Part shown: piece by piece, positions 9,174 to 18,635 of the stretch
Numbering within the stretch: the first letter of the stretch is position 1
Layout: every line of letters begins with the position of its first letter
Source: Micromonospora chersina
GTDB lineage: Bacteria; Actinomycetota; Actinomycetes; Mycobacteriales; Micromonosporaceae
Direction: 5' to 3'
Length of the DNA stretch: 64,000 bases
Assembly: GCF_900091475.1 (NCBI RefSeq)
Contig: NZ_FMIB01000002.1
Coordinates: 2,728,001 to 2,792,000 of the forward strand
Position numbers and translations under genes: made by a program
Notes under the pieces: generated by a model
Database searches by the model: none
What the model saw: only the letters and a program-made list of their open reading frames with translations
What the model was told of the DNA's origin: nothing

Positions 9174-9419
9174 ATGGCCGACATCCACGCCACCGCCCGC
9201 CCCCGCAGCAGCGCCGCCCGCGTCTGCACGATTCTCGCGTTCGTCTTCGCGGTCATCGCGATCTTCTTCCTGCCGCCGCTGTTCGGCCTGGTCGGCCTGG
9301 TCCTCGGCATCGTCGGCGCGGTGCTCGGCGACAAGCCGCTCGGCTGGTACGCCGCCGCCGCCAGCGTGGTCGGCGCCGTGATCGGCATGATCATCGGCTA
9401 CGCCATCTACAACTCCTGA
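9174..9419 (+). CDS. Small two-to-three-helix membrane protein, unknown function
   Basis: This 81-residue protein has a short polar N-terminus (MADIHATARPRSSAAR) followed by hydrophobic stretches at about 17-50 and 57-80. It resembles small DUF4190-like membrane proteins, but I cannot assign a family with confidence. Translation is well supported by CGGAGGA 5 nt before the ATG. It lies 98 bp after gdx; read-through from the guanidine-regulated transcript is possible, since the nearest strong terminator is downstream at 9429-9465. Confidence 0.75.
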   Translation: MADIHATARPRSSAARVCTILAFVFAVIAIFFLPPLFGLVGLVLGIVGAVLGDKPLGWYAAAASVVGAVIGMIIGYAIYNS

Positions 9420-9428
9420 CCCGGTACG

Positions 9429-9465
9429 CGTCAGGGCCCGCCGGGAGCACCGGCGGGCCCTGACG
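9429..9465. terminator. Perfect 16-bp hairpin, bidirectional terminator
   Basis: CGTCAGGGCCCGCCGG and its exact complement flank a 5-nt loop (GAGCA). It lies between the convergent 81-residue membrane protein gene and ftsK, where a shared terminator is expected. There is no long T-run, as is usual in high-GC actinobacteria. Confidence 0.8.
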
Positions 9466-9480
9466 TCTGTCCAGGTGGGA

Positions 9481-11925
9481 TCAGTCCTCGCCGCCGCGCA
9501 GGCCGGCCAGGACCTCCTCCAGCTCGTCCGGCTTGACCAGCACGTCGCGGGCCTTGGACCCCTCGGACGGGCCGACCACACCCCGGGTCTCCATGAGGTC
9601 CATGAGCCGGCCCGCCTTCGCGAAGCCGACCCGCAGCTTGCGCTGGAGCATCGAGGTCGAGCCGAACTGCGACGTGACCACCAGCTCCACCGCCTGCACG
9701 AGCAGGTCCAGGTCGTCGCCGATGTCCTCGTCGATCTTCTTCTTGCTGTCCTGCGCGACGGTCAGCACGTCCGACCGGAAGTCCGGCTCGCGCTGGTCCT
9801 TGCAGAACTTCACCACGTCGTGGATCTCGCGCTCGGTCACCCAGGCGCCCTGGATCCGGATCGGCTTCGACGCGCCCATCGGCAGGAACAGCCCGTCGCC
9901 GCGCCCGAGCAGCTTCTCCGCGCCGGGCTGGTCGAGGATGACCCGCGAGTCGGCCAGCGAGGAGGTGGCGAAGGCCAGCCGGGACGGCACGTTCGCCTTG
10001 ATCAGGCCGGTGACCACGTCCACCGACGGACGCTGGGTGGCCAGCACCAGGTGGATGCCGGCGGCCCGGGCCAGCTGGGTGATCCGGACGACCGAGTCCT
10101 CCACGTCGCGCGGCGCGACCATCATGAGGTCGGCCAGCTCGTCCACGATCACCAGCAGGTACGGGTACGGCCGGATCTCCCGCTCGCTGCCCGGCGGGGC
10201 CTTGATCTCGCCGTTGCGCACCTTGCGGTTGTAGTCGTCGATGTGCCGGACCCCGTTGGCGGCGAGGTCGTCGTAGCGCATGTCCATCTCGCGGACGACC
10301 CACTCCAACGAGTCGGCCGCCTTCTTCGGGTTGGTCACGATCGGGGTGACCAGGTGCGGGATGCCCTCGTAGCCGGTCATCTCGACCCGCTTCGGGTCGA
10401 TGAGCAGCAGCCGCACCTCGTCCGGGGTGGCCCGGGTGAGGATCGACACGAGCAGGGAGTTGAGGCAGGACGACTTGCCCGCGCCGGTCGCGCCGGCGAT
10501 CAGGATGTGCGGCATCTTGGCCAGGTTGGCCACCACGTAGCCGCCCTCGATGTCCTTGCCGAGCGCCACCACCATCGGGTGGTGGTCGCTGGTGGCGGCC
10601 CGCGAGCGCAGCACGTCGCCGAGCGCCACGTTCTCCGGGTCGGTGTTCGGGATCTCCACCCCGACCGCGCTCTTGCCCGGGATCGGGCTGAGGATCCGCA
10701 CGTCCGGCGACTTCACGGCGTACGCGATGTTGCGGGAGAGCTGGGTGATCCGCTCGACCTTGACGCCCGGCCCCAGCTCGACCTCGTAGCGCGTGACCGT
10801 CGGGCCGCGGGTGAAGCCGGTGACGGCGGCGTCCACGTCGAACTGCTCGAAGACGCCGGTCAGCGCGGCGATCACCTCGTCGTTGGCCTTGCTCCGGGTC
10901 TTCGGCGCGGCCCCGCTGCCCAGCATGTTGGCCGGCGGCAGGGTGTAGTCGCCGGCCAGCCCGGTGAGCGCGAGCTGCTCGGCGCGGGTGGGCAGCGGCG
11001 AGTGCTCCGGCGGCTCGACCGGCTTGCGGCTCGCCGGCACCTTCTTGCGCGGCAGCACCAGGGTGTCCTGGAGGTCGACACCGTCGAGGTCGTCGTCCGC
11101 GTCCGGCGGGTCCACCGGCGGCGGGAGGCGCTTGGCCGCCCGCTTGCGGGCCGGCTTGGCCGGCGCCTCGGCCTCGGCCTCCTCCGTCTCCGACGGCGGG
11201 ACCGGGGCGGCGCGCAGCCCGAGCCGCTCCGGGATCTTGTTGATCGGGGTCGCGGTGACCACCAGCAGGCCGAAGACCAGCAGCAGGAGCAGCAGCGGCA
11301 TGGCCACCCAGGCGGTGACCGCCGACTTGAGCAGGTCGCCCACGCCGGCGCCGAGCAGGCCGCCCGCGTAGTCGCGCTGGACCTCGTCGACCGGGTCCTG
11401 TCCGATGTGCAGCATGGCCGCCGTGGCGAGCAGCATGGAGCCCCAGCCCACCAGGCCACGCCCGCGGTGCGCGGGATCGGCCGGGGTCCGCATCAGCCGC
11501 CAGGCGCCCACCATGAGCAGCACCGGCAGCACGATGGCGATCGCGCCGACGAAGAGGCGCACGGTGTCCGCGAGGTGCCGGCCCACCGGCCCGGCGCCGC
11601 CGGACCAGATGCCCACCGCGCTGAGGATGGCCAGGCCGAACAGGAGCAGCCCGGCGCCGTCGCGGCGGTGCTCCGGATCCAGCTCACGGGTGGTGGCGGC
11701 CTGCCGCCCGGCGGCCCGGAACGCCCAGCCGACGCCGTGCGCCAGCCCCATCCACAGGGCGCCCAGCGCGCGGCCGAGGAACGCCGCCGGGCTCGGCCCG
11801 GGCGCGGGGCGCCGGCGGGCGGTCGCCCGGGTGGTCTTCTTGGCCGGTTGGCGGGCACGGCTGTTCGTGGTTCCGCGCGGCGACGCGCCGCGCCGCCGGC
11901 TCGCCTGAGAGGTACGGCCCGCCAT
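9481..11925 (-). CDS. ftsK: DNA translocase FtsK
   Basis: This 814-residue protein clears chromosome DNA through the closing division septum. It has an Arg/Lys-rich N-terminus, four to five membrane helices (about residues 90-260), a variable linker, and the RecA-like motor: Walker A GATGAGKSS (Lys484) and Walker B LLVIVDELADLM. The C-terminal gamma domain (about the last 70 residues, TSMLQRKLRVGFAKAGRLMDLME) recognises KOPS/FtsK-orienting DNA. The linker is short compared with E. coli FtsK, as in other actinobacteria. A TACGGT -10 box ends 6 nt before the ATG, suggesting a leaderless mRNA. M. tuberculosis has ftsK in the same neighbourhood. Confidence 0.96.
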   Translation of the reverse strand: MAGRTSQASRRRGASPRGTTNSRARQPAKKTTRATARRRPAPGPSPAAFLGRALGALWMGLAHGVGWAFRAAGRQAATTRELDPEHRRDGAGLLLFGLAILSAVGIWSGGAGPVGRHLADTVRLFVGAIAIVLPVLLMVGAWRLMRTPADPAHRGRGLVGWGSMLLATAAMLHIGQDPVDEVQRDYAGGLLGAGVGDLLKSAVTAWVAMPLLLLLLVFGLLVVTATPINKIPERLGLRAAPVPPSETEEAEAEAPAKPARKRAAKRLPPPVDPPDADDDLDGVDLQDTLVLPRKKVPASRKPVEPPEHSPLPTRAEQLALTGLAGDYTLPPANMLGSGAAPKTRSKANDEVIAALTGVFEQFDVDAAVTGFTRGPTVTRYEVELGPGVKVERITQLSRNIAYAVKSPDVRILSPIPGKSAVGVEIPNTDPENVALGDVLRSRAATSDHHPMVVALGKDIEGGYVVANLAKMPHILIAGATGAGKSSCLNSLLVSILTRATPDEVRLLLIDPKRVEMTGYEGIPHLVTPIVTNPKKAADSLEWVVREMDMRYDDLAANGVRHIDDYNRKVRNGEIKAPPGSEREIRPYPYLLVIVDELADLMMVAPRDVEDSVVRITQLARAAGIHLVLATQRPSVDVVTGLIKANVPSRLAFATSSLADSRVILDQPGAEKLLGRGDGLFLPMGASKPIRIQGAWVTEREIHDVVKFCKDQREPDFRSDVLTVAQDSKKKIDEDIGDDLDLLVQAVELVVTSQFGSTSMLQRKLRVGFAKAGRLMDLMETRGVVGPSEGSKARDVLVKPDELEEVLAGLRGGED

Positions 11926-12038
11926 AGAGTCACCGTAACGGCGGGACCCGGCAGATCGCCGCTTTTCCGGGTCGTGTCCGCGCGTCGCGGCACGAATCCG
12001 CCGCCGTTTGTGTTATTCGCCTCAGAAGGGATGCCCTC

Positions 12039-12518
12039 ATGGCGTCGCCGGAGATCGAGGACGGTCCGGACGGCCCCCTGGCCGGACACCCGCAGGCGCT
12101 GCGACCGCTGACCGGCGAGCTGATCGCCGCCGTGCTGGCCAACCGGGGGTACGCGGTGGCCCGGGACGACGACGGCGACCTGGTCGGCCGCTGGGACAGC
12201 AGCCTCATCTGGTTCTCCCGGCGGGGCGGCTCCGGTGAGCTGCTCCAGGTACGCACCGTCACGGCACACCGGTTCGGCATCGAGCGCGTGCCCGACCTGC
12301 ACGCCTTCTGCAACGCCTGGAACCACGACCGGCTCTGGCCGAAGGCGTTCGTGCACGTCGCCGACGACGGGCTGGCCCAGGTCTGCGGCGAGGTGACCAC
12401 CGACCTGGAACGCGGGGTGACCCCGCACCAGCTCGACCAGCTCGTCGACTGCGGCGTCACCACCGGCTGCCAGCTCGCCGCCGCCGTGGCGGACCTGCCC
12501 GGCGGGGCGGTCCGGTGA
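12039..12518 (+). CDS. YbjN-domain protein, short form
   Basis: This 159-residue protein consists mainly of one YbjN (bacterial sensory transduction regulator-like) domain, about residues 22-150, with the stretch HAFCNAWNHDRLWPKAFVHV. YbjN proteins are chaperone-like and of unclear function. The start is supported by AGAAGGGA 8 nt upstream. It overlaps the next gene by 4 bp (GTGA), and that gene ends in a second YbjN domain with the same FCNAWNHDRL core, so the two are partners produced by duplication and probably act together. There are no membrane segments. Confidence 0.85.
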   Translation: MASPEIEDGPDGPLAGHPQALRPLTGELIAAVLANRGYAVARDDDGDLVGRWDSSLIWFSRRGGSGELLQVRTVTAHRFGIERVPDLHAFCNAWNHDRLWPKAFVHVADDGLAQVCGEVTTDLERGVTPHQLDQLVDCGVTTGCQLAAAVADLPGGAVR

Positions 12519-14092
12519 CCACCTCCCGGGACCGGGGGCTGGCCGACGCGCTCGCCGACGCCCGGGACCTGCCCGACGGCGAGGCCCGCTGCGCCGAGCT
12601 GGAACGCATCGCCGCCCGGGCCGACGCCACGGGCGACCCGCGCACCGGGCTGGCGGCGCGGTTCGCGCTGGTCGAGGCGTACCTGCACCTGGGCGAGCGG
12701 TGGCGGACGGTGGAGCCGGTGCGCCGCTGCCTGGCCACCGTGGACCGGCAGCCGGGGCTGCTCGACGGCCCCGACGTGGCCGAACGGCTGCGCCGGCACC
12801 AGCGGCAGGCCGTGGAGGCGCTCTTCGGCACCCCCCGGGTGGCCCTGGACCAGGCCCGGTCCCTGTTGGACGACCTCGCCGACCGGCTCGGTCCGGACGC
12901 CGGGCCGGTGGCCGAGCTGCGCTGCCGGATCGCCGACCACCTGGGCGACGAGCCGACCGCCCGCCGGGAGTACGACCGCTGGTCCGCCGGCGACGGGTCC
13001 GACCCGGTGGCCGGCTGTGCCGGCTGCGCCCCGGCGCGCCGGGCCGAGCTGCTGGTCGGCTGGGGTGAGCCGGCGGCCGCCCTGGCCGCGCTGGAGCCGG
13101 CGCTCGACGGCGAGCCGGGCTGCACCGACCAGCCGGAGCGGGCCCTCGCCGCGGGGTTGCTGCCCTGGCTGCGAACCGGCGAGGCGGCGCGCGCCGCCCG
13201 GGCGCACGTGCGGGCGTACCGCCGGCACCGCCGGGAGCGGGCGGCCTTCCCGCAGCTCGCCGCGCACCTGCGGTTCTGCGCGCTGGGCGGCCACCTGGCC
13301 CACGGGCTGGACGTGCTGGCCGAGCAGCTGCCCCGGCTGGACCACCCGGCCGACGACCTGTCCGCCATGGAGTTCGCCGCGGCGGGCGCGCTGCTCTGCG
13401 GGCTGGCCGTCGAGGCCGGTCTCGGCGGGCGGCGGATCCACCGCCCCGGGCACGGGCCCCGGCCGGCCGCCGAGGTGGACGTGGCGACGCTCGGCGGCCA
13501 GCTCCAGGCGCTCGCCACCACGCTGGCCGGCAGCTTCGACGCCCGCAACGGCACCGGTCACCAGTCCGGCCGGATCGCGTCCTGGCTGGCCGAGCGGCCC
13601 CTCGCCGACCCCGTGCCGCTGCCCGGCGAGGACGACCTGGCGGCCGCCGACGACACGGCCGAGCCCGGGCCGCCCGGCGAGGAGGAGGTCGCCCCGCTGA
13701 GCCTTCGGCTGCTCACCGCCGCCCTCGACGCGCGCGGCGACGCGTACACGCTGGAGCCGGACGGCACGGTGGTGGGGCGCTGGGGCGAGGCCGTGGTCCA
13801 GTTCCGCCGGCTCGGGCCGCAGGGCGAGGTGCTGCACGCCCGGGCCGTGGCGCTGCGCCGGCTGCCGGCCGACCGGCGGGCCGAGGCGTACGCGTTCTGC
13901 AACGCCTGGAACCACGACCGGCTGCTGCCGGCGGCGTACGTGCACGACCCGGGCGACGGGACGCTGCTGCTGGCCGCCGACGTCACCACCGACCTGGCGT
14001 ACGGGGTGGCCCCGGCGCAGCTCGTCGTCCTGGTCACGTCGGCGGTGAGCACCGGGGCCGCGTACGCCGAGGCGGTCGCGGCGCTGCCGTGA
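12515..14092 (+). CDS. Helical-repeat protein with C-terminal YbjN domain
   Basis: The 525-residue product has an Ala/Leu/Arg-rich helical N-terminal part (about 1-370) with a TPR-like look (LERIAARADATGDPRTGLAARFALVEAYL), an acidic Pro-rich linker, and a C-terminal YbjN domain (about 395-520) with FCNAWNHDRLLPAAYV. A CxxC pair (VAGCAGCAPARR) lies near residue 168. Its GTG start overlaps the short YbjN gene by 4 bp, so the two are translationally coupled. Function unknown; the arrangement suggests a scaffold that dimerises with the short YbjN protein, which is inference. Confidence 0.85.
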   Translation: MTTSRDRGLADALADARDLPDGEARCAELERIAARADATGDPRTGLAARFALVEAYLHLGERWRTVEPVRRCLATVDRQPGLLDGPDVAERLRRHQRQAVEALFGTPRVALDQARSLLDDLADRLGPDAGPVAELRCRIADHLGDEPTARREYDRWSAGDGSDPVAGCAGCAPARRAELLVGWGEPAAALAALEPALDGEPGCTDQPERALAAGLLPWLRTGEAARAARAHVRAYRRHRRERAAFPQLAAHLRFCALGGHLAHGLDVLAEQLPRLDHPADDLSAMEFAAAGALLCGLAVEAGLGGRRIHRPGHGPRPAAEVDVATLGGQLQALATTLAGSFDARNGTGHQSGRIASWLAERPLADPVPLPGEDDLAAADDTAEPGPPGEEEVAPLSLRLLTAALDARGDAYTLEPDGTVVGRWGEAVVQFRRLGPQGEVLHARAVALRRLPADRRAEAYAFCNAWNHDRLLPAAYVHDPGDGTLLLAADVTTDLAYGVAPAQLVVLVTSAVSTGAAYAEAVAALP

Positions 14093-14106
14093 GCCCGGGA
14101 CGTGGC

Positions 14107-14145
14107 GCGGCCCCCGGCCACCGGGCGGTGGTGGACGGGGGCCGC
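14107..14145. terminator. Hairpin between convergent YbjN and protease genes
   Basis: GCGGCCCCCG (14107-14116) pairs exactly with CGGGGGCCGC (14136-14145); the loop itself contains a CACC/GGTG stem. It lies between two convergent genes, so it can terminate both. Confidence 0.65.
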
Positions 14146-14179
14146 GGTCCGGGGCCGCCGGGGTCGACCCGGCGGCGGC

Positions 14180-15742
14180 TCAGCGGGCGGAGAACGCGAG
14201 GGTGTACTCGCCCGCGCCGGCCAGCCCGACCACCCGGTAGCGGTAGGCGCCGGCCGGGGTGTCGGCGGTCAGCCGGGCGAGCCCGTCGGTGCTGTCGGCG
14301 CGCGCCACGGTGCGGAACCCGGCGCCGGTGAAGCGTTGCAGCTCCAGCGCCACGCGGGCGCCCGACGGCGCGGACACGCACGCCTCCTGGGCGCCGCCGG
14401 ACACCCGGAAGAAGCGGCCGTCCGGCTGGACCTGCGCCCGGCCGGCGGCGATCCGGCCGGTCCGGCTCACCTGCCCGGTGCAGTCGGCCGCGTCGCCGGC
14501 CGGCGGGGTGGCCGGCGCGGTGCTCGCCGGCGGCGCGGTGGAGCCGCCGCCGGCCGGCGGCGCGGACGGTGCCCGCTGGTCGCCCGCCGTGACCAGGGTC
14601 AGGTTGTTGCGCTGGAGGATCTCGTTGACCGGCTGGAAGAACGTCACCCCGCCGCGCGTGCAGTCGCCGGAGCCGCCGGACGTGACGCCCTGCGCCTGGT
14701 CGCCGGAGAGCCAGGCCCCGCCCGAGTCGCCCGGCTCCGCGCAGACGTTCGTCCGGGTCAGCCCGGTGACCGTCCCCTCCGGATAGTTCACCGTGGCGTT
14801 CTTCGCCTGGATCACCCCGCAGCGGGTGCCGGTGGTCGAGCCGGAGCGGCACACCGAGGCGCCCACCGGAGCCTCGGTGGAGCCGTTCACCGGCACCGTG
14901 CCGCCGTTGAAGTCGTTCACCACGCCCTGCGGCGTCCACTGGCCGTTGACCTCCACGACGGCCCAGTCGTCGCCGGGGAACGAGGACGCGGCGAAGGTGC
15001 CCTGCGCGACCCGGTTCGCGCCCGTGGTCCGGTCCCCCGGCCGGCCACAGTGCCCGGCCGTGACGAAGCCGCCGACCACCGAGAAGCCGACCGAGCAGCG
15101 CCCGGCGTTGTTGATGAAGTACGCGTCGCCGCCCCGCACGTCGAACAGCGGGCGGGGCGCCTCGTCGGCGGTCCGGACCCGTACCGCGCCGGCGGGCACC
15201 CCGCTGGCCTCGGCGAAGCGGCGGCCGGCCGCCTCGGCGCCGGGCTGGGCGACCACCACCACCGTGTTGGTGGGCACGTCGACGTACCAGCCGGCGACGT
15301 CCGGGGTGGCGTCGTCGCCGGCCTTGTCGAGGCGGGTCTTCACGGCGTCGAGTTCGGCGACCCCGCGGTCCACCGGCTTCGGCACCGCGCCCGCGGCGGT
15401 CACCCGGGCCGCCTGCGCGGGATCGGCCACCGCCACGTTCAGCGTCGTCCCGTCGGCGCCGAGCCAGCTTCCGCCGTAGTCGGCGCCCAGTTCGGTGCGG
15501 AGTTTCGCGACCGTGCCCGACGCCCACCTCTCGGTCTTCAGCCGCCGGGCCGCCTGGTCCCGGGTGAGGGAGAGGTCGCGGCTCAGCGCGTCCAGCACCT
15601 CGGGCGCGACGCCGTCGGACGCCGCCGGGGCGGTCCGCCGGGTCGCCGGGTTCTCGCCGGCGAACGACGGCACTGTCACCGCCGCCGCCGTGCCCGCCGC
15701 CGCCACCAGTACGCCGATGGCTGTCAACCGTCTGCGGTCCAT
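14180..15742 (-). CDS. Secreted S1 serine protease, streptogrisin type, with propeptide and C-terminal domain
   Basis: This 520-residue preproprotein starts at an ATG with GGGAGGAG about 10 nt upstream (MDRRRLTAIGVLVAAAG, a Sec signal peptide). A prodomain follows (about 35-185; alpha-lytic-protease type), then a chymotrypsin-fold domain with the complete triad: His231 in TAGHC, Asp259 in DDWAVV, Ser340 in GDSGG, plus paired cysteines. After a Pro/Ala/Thr linker (about 395-425) comes an ~95-residue C-terminal beta domain (AGAYRYRVVGLAGAGEYTLAF) resembling prepeptidase C-terminal domains. Expected to be an extracellular, self-activating protease; substrate preference cannot be read. The upstream in-frame extension is non-coding. 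Confidence 0.93.
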   Translation of the reverse strand: MDRRRLTAIGVLVAAAGTAAAVTVPSFAGENPATRRTAPAASDGVAPEVLDALSRDLSLTRDQAARRLKTERWASGTVAKLRTELGADYGGSWLGADGTTLNVAVADPAQAARVTAAGAVPKPVDRGVAELDAVKTRLDKAGDDATPDVAGWYVDVPTNTVVVVAQPGAEAAGRRFAEASGVPAGAVRVRTADEAPRPLFDVRGGDAYFINNAGRCSVGFSVVGGFVTAGHCGRPGDRTTGANRVAQGTFAASSFPGDDWAVVEVNGQWTPQGVVNDFNGGTVPVNGSTEAPVGASVCRSGSTTGTRCGVIQAKNATVNYPEGTVTGLTRTNVCAEPGDSGGAWLSGDQAQGVTSGGSGDCTRGGVTFFQPVNEILQRNNLTLVTAGDQRAPSAPPAGGGSTAPPASTAPATPPAGDAADCTGQVSRTGRIAAGRAQVQPDGRFFRVSGGAQEACVSAPSGARVALELQRFTGAGFRTVARADSTDGLARLTADTPAGAYRYRVVGLAGAGEYTLAFSAR

Positions 15743-15868
15743 CCGCCACGCTCCTCCCGGCCGGCGCGGGTACGCCTGCCGGAGCGGTATACGGAGACGG
15801 ACGCCGATCGGTTGAAGGCGAGCGGCCGGAATCGGCGGAGTGTGTCCGGGCGTACCCGGAGAGCGACG

Positions 15869-15900
15869 ACGCCGGCCCACCGCGGACGGTGGGCCGGCGT
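15869..15900. terminator. 14-bp hairpin after rnj
   Basis: ACGCCGGCCCACCG and its exact complement flank a 4-nt CGGA loop. It is 17 bp beyond the rnj stop in the rnj direction and lies upstream of the protease gene, so it most likely ends the rnj transcript. Confidence 0.7.
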
Positions 15901-15916
15901 GCGGTGCGTGCGGCGG

Positions 15917-17605
15917 TCAGACCTCGACGACCGTCGGCACGATCATCGGCCGGCGGCGGTACGCGTCGTTGACCCAGCGCCCGACGGTGCGCCGGACGAT
16001 CTGCTGGAGCTGGTGCGGGTCGGTGATGCCGTCCGCGGCGGCCCGGTTCAGCGCCTCGGTGACCAGCGGGATGACCGGGTTGAACGCCTCCGGGTCCTCG
16101 GAGAAGCCCTTCGCCGAGAGGGTCGGCCCGCCGACCACCTTGCCGGTGACCGAGTCGACCACCACCGTGGTGGCGATGAAGCCGCCGTCGCCGAGGATCC
16201 GGCGCTCGGTGAGCAGCGACTCGCTGACGTCGCCGACGGCGAGGCCGTCGACGTAGACGTAGCGGCTCTTCACATGACCCACCAGGCTGGCGCGGCCGTC
16301 GACCAGGTCGACCACGTCGCCGTCCTCGCAGAGCACCACCCGGTCCGGCGCGACGCCGGACTCGATGCCGAGCCGGGCGTGCGCCCGCAGGTGCCGCCAC
16401 TCGCCGTGCACCGGCATGAGGTTGCTCGGGCGGGTGACGTTGAGCAGGTAGAGCAGCTCGCCGGCGGGGGCGTGACCGGAGACGTGCACCTTGGCCACGT
16501 CCTTGTGGATCACCGTGGCGCCGGCCCGGGCCAGCCGGTTGATCACCCGGTAGACCGAGGTCTCGTTACCCGGCACCAGCGACGAGGCGAGCACCACGGT
16601 GTCGCCGGGGGCGATGGTGATGTGCCGGTGGTCGCCGCTGGCCATCCGGCCCAGCGCGCTCATCGGCTCACCCTGCGAGCCGGTCGACATCAGCACGATC
16701 TGCTCGGGCGGCAGCGTGGTGGCCTCCTCCAGCCCGACCACGAGGCCCGGCGGGATGTTGAGCAGGCCCAGGTCGCGAGCGATGCCCATGTTGCGCACCA
16801 TCGACCGGCCGATCAGCGCCACCTTGCGGCCGTGCTCGACCGCCGAGTCGAAGACCTGCTGCACCCGGTGCACGTGCGAGGCGAACGAGGCCACGATGAT
16901 CCGGCCGCGCGCCTTCGCGAAGATCGAGTCGAGCACCGGCCCGATCTCCCGCTCCGGGGTGACGAAGCCGGGGATCTCCGCGTTTGTGGAGTCGGAGAGC
17001 AGCAGGTCCACGCCCTCGGCGCCGAGCCGGGCGAAGCCGGCCAGGTCGGTGATCCGGCCGTCCAGCGGGAGCTGGTCCATCTTGAAGTCGCCGGTGTGCA
17101 GCACCAGGCCGGCGGGGGTGCGGATCGCCACCGCGAGCGCGTCGGGGATCGAGTGGTTCACCGCGAAGAACTCGCACTCGAACGGGCCGAGCCGCTCGCG
17201 CCGCCCCTCGGCGACGGTCAGCGTGTACGGCTGGATCCGCCGCTCGGCCAGCTTCGCCTCGACCAGCGCCAGGGTGAACTGCGAGCCGACCAGCGGGATG
17301 TCCGGCTTGTGGGCGAGCAGGTACGGCACCGCGCCGATGTGGTCCTCGTGGCCGTGGGTGAGCACGATGGCCTGCACGTCGCCCAGCCGGTCCAGGATCG
17401 GCCCGAAGTCGGGCAGGATCAGGTCCACGCCGGGCTGCTCGACGTCGGGGAAGAGCACCCCGCAGTCGACGATCAGCAGCTTGCCGTCGTACTCGAAGAC
17501 CGTCATGTTCCGGCCGATGGCGCCGAGTCCGCCGAGCGGGATGATCCGCAGGCCGCCCTCCGGCAGCGGCGGGGGCAGCTCACCCTCGATGTGCGCCTCG
17601 GTCAC
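15917..17605 (-). CDS. rnj: Ribonuclease J
   Basis: This 562-residue metallo-beta-lactamase/beta-CASP RNase has both 5'-3' exonucleolytic and endonucleolytic activity in RNA processing and decay. It contains the zinc-binding motif THGHEDHIGAVP, the following HTGDFK strand, the beta-CASP region (LLLSDSTNAE, PVHGEWRHLRAH), and the RNase J C-terminal domain. The GTG start has GAGGTGACGC just upstream. It follows dapA by 51 bp in the same direction; rnj next to dapA is the same order as M. tuberculosis Rv2752c-Rv2753c. Confidence 0.95.
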   Translation of the reverse strand: MTEAHIEGELPPPLPEGGLRIIPLGGLGAIGRNMTVFEYDGKLLIVDCGVLFPDVEQPGVDLILPDFGPILDRLGDVQAIVLTHGHEDHIGAVPYLLAHKPDIPLVGSQFTLALVEAKLAERRIQPYTLTVAEGRRERLGPFECEFFAVNHSIPDALAVAIRTPAGLVLHTGDFKMDQLPLDGRITDLAGFARLGAEGVDLLLSDSTNAEIPGFVTPEREIGPVLDSIFAKARGRIIVASFASHVHRVQQVFDSAVEHGRKVALIGRSMVRNMGIARDLGLLNIPPGLVVGLEEATTLPPEQIVLMSTGSQGEPMSALGRMASGDHRHITIAPGDTVVLASSLVPGNETSVYRVINRLARAGATVIHKDVAKVHVSGHAPAGELLYLLNVTRPSNLMPVHGEWRHLRAHARLGIESGVAPDRVVLCEDGDVVDLVDGRASLVGHVKSRYVYVDGLAVGDVSESLLTERRILGDGGFIATTVVVDSVTGKVVGGPTLSAKGFSEDPEAFNPVIPLVTEALNRAAADGITDPHQLQQIVRRTVGRWVNDAYRRRPMIVPTVVEV

Positions 17606-17656
17606 GCGTCACCTCATTCTGCGACGCCGTCGCGCGGCGTCCGTCGTGTCGTTCGA

Positions 17657-18583
17657 TCATTCGGGTAGGGGCAGGCCCGCCGCGGCGCAGTCGGCGCGCA
17701 GCTGGGCCAGTTCGTCGCCGGTGGCGTCCACCAGCGGGGATCGCACCGGGCCGGCCGGCAGGCCCTTGGCCGCCAGGCCCGCCTTCACCAGGATCACGCC
17801 CTGGGTCCGGAAGATGCCGGTGAACAGCGGCAGCAGCCGCCGGTGCAGGGCGAGCGCCGTGGCGGTGTCGCCCGCCTCGTACGCCTCGATCATCTGCTTG
17901 GTCTGCACGCCCGTGAAGTGCGTGGAGGTGCCGACCACGCCGACCGCGCCGACCGCGAGGGCGGGCAGGGTCAGCGCGTCCTCGCCGCTGTAGAACGCCA
18001 GGTCGCTGCGGGCCAGCACCCACGACGTGGCCGTGAGGTCGCCCTTGGCGTCCTTGACCGCGACGATCCGGCCGTGCTCGGCCAGCTTCACCAGGGTGTC
18101 GGTGGCGATCGCGGTGCCGGCCCGGTGCGGGATGTCGTACAGCATGACCGGCAGCCCGGTGGCGTCGGCGACCGCGGTGAAGTGGCGCAGCAGGCCGCTC
18201 TGCGGCGGCTTGTTGTAGTACGGCGTGACCACCAGCAGGCCGTGCGCGCCGGCCTTCTCCGCCTGCGCGGCCAGCTCGATGGTGTGCCGGGTGTCGTTCG
18301 TGCCCACCCCGGCGACGATCCGGGCCCGGTCGCCCACCGCCTCCGCGACGGCGCGGATCAGGGCCTCCTGCTCCGCGTCGGTGGTGGTCGGCGACTCGCC
18401 CGTGGTGCCGTTGAGCACCAGCGCGTCGTTGCCCTGCTCGTCGACGAGGTGGCTGGCCAGCCGGACGGCGCCGTCGAGGTCGAGCGACCCGTCGGCGGTG
18501 AACGGGGTCACCATGGCCGTGATCAGTCGTCCGAACGGGCGCGAGGCGCCCCGGTTCGTGGCGGCAGGGAGGTCGTGCGTCAT
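17657..18583 (-). CDS. dapA: 4-hydroxy-tetrahydrodipicolinate synthase
   Basis: This 308-residue TIM-barrel lyase condenses pyruvate with aspartate semialdehyde, the first step of diaminopimelate/lysine synthesis. It shows GTTGESPT, the catalytic-triad tyrosine in VVTPYYNKPPQ, and the Schiff-base lysine in VAVKDAKGD. I chose the ATG giving MTHDLPAATN because a TAGGTT -10 box ends 6 nt before it, which implies a leaderless mRNA; a GTG two codons upstream would fall before that start point. thyX lies upstream and rnj downstream. The pathway partner dapB is in this window at 33792-34559. Confidence 0.95.
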   Translation of the reverse strand: MTHDLPAATNRGASRPFGRLITAMVTPFTADGSLDLDGAVRLASHLVDEQGNDALVLNGTTGESPTTTDAEQEALIRAVAEAVGDRARIVAGVGTNDTRHTIELAAQAEKAGAHGLLVVTPYYNKPPQSGLLRHFTAVADATGLPVMLYDIPHRAGTAIATDTLVKLAEHGRIVAVKDAKGDLTATSWVLARSDLAFYSGEDALTLPALAVGAVGVVGTSTHFTGVQTKQMIEAYEAGDTATALALHRRLLPLFTGIFRTQGVILVKAGLAAKGLPAGPVRSPLVDATGDELAQLRADCAAAGLPLPE

Positions 18584-18635
18584 GTTCACAACCTAGCGGA
18601 CGACCACCGGGGCCCCGGCGGCGAAGGGCGACGAC

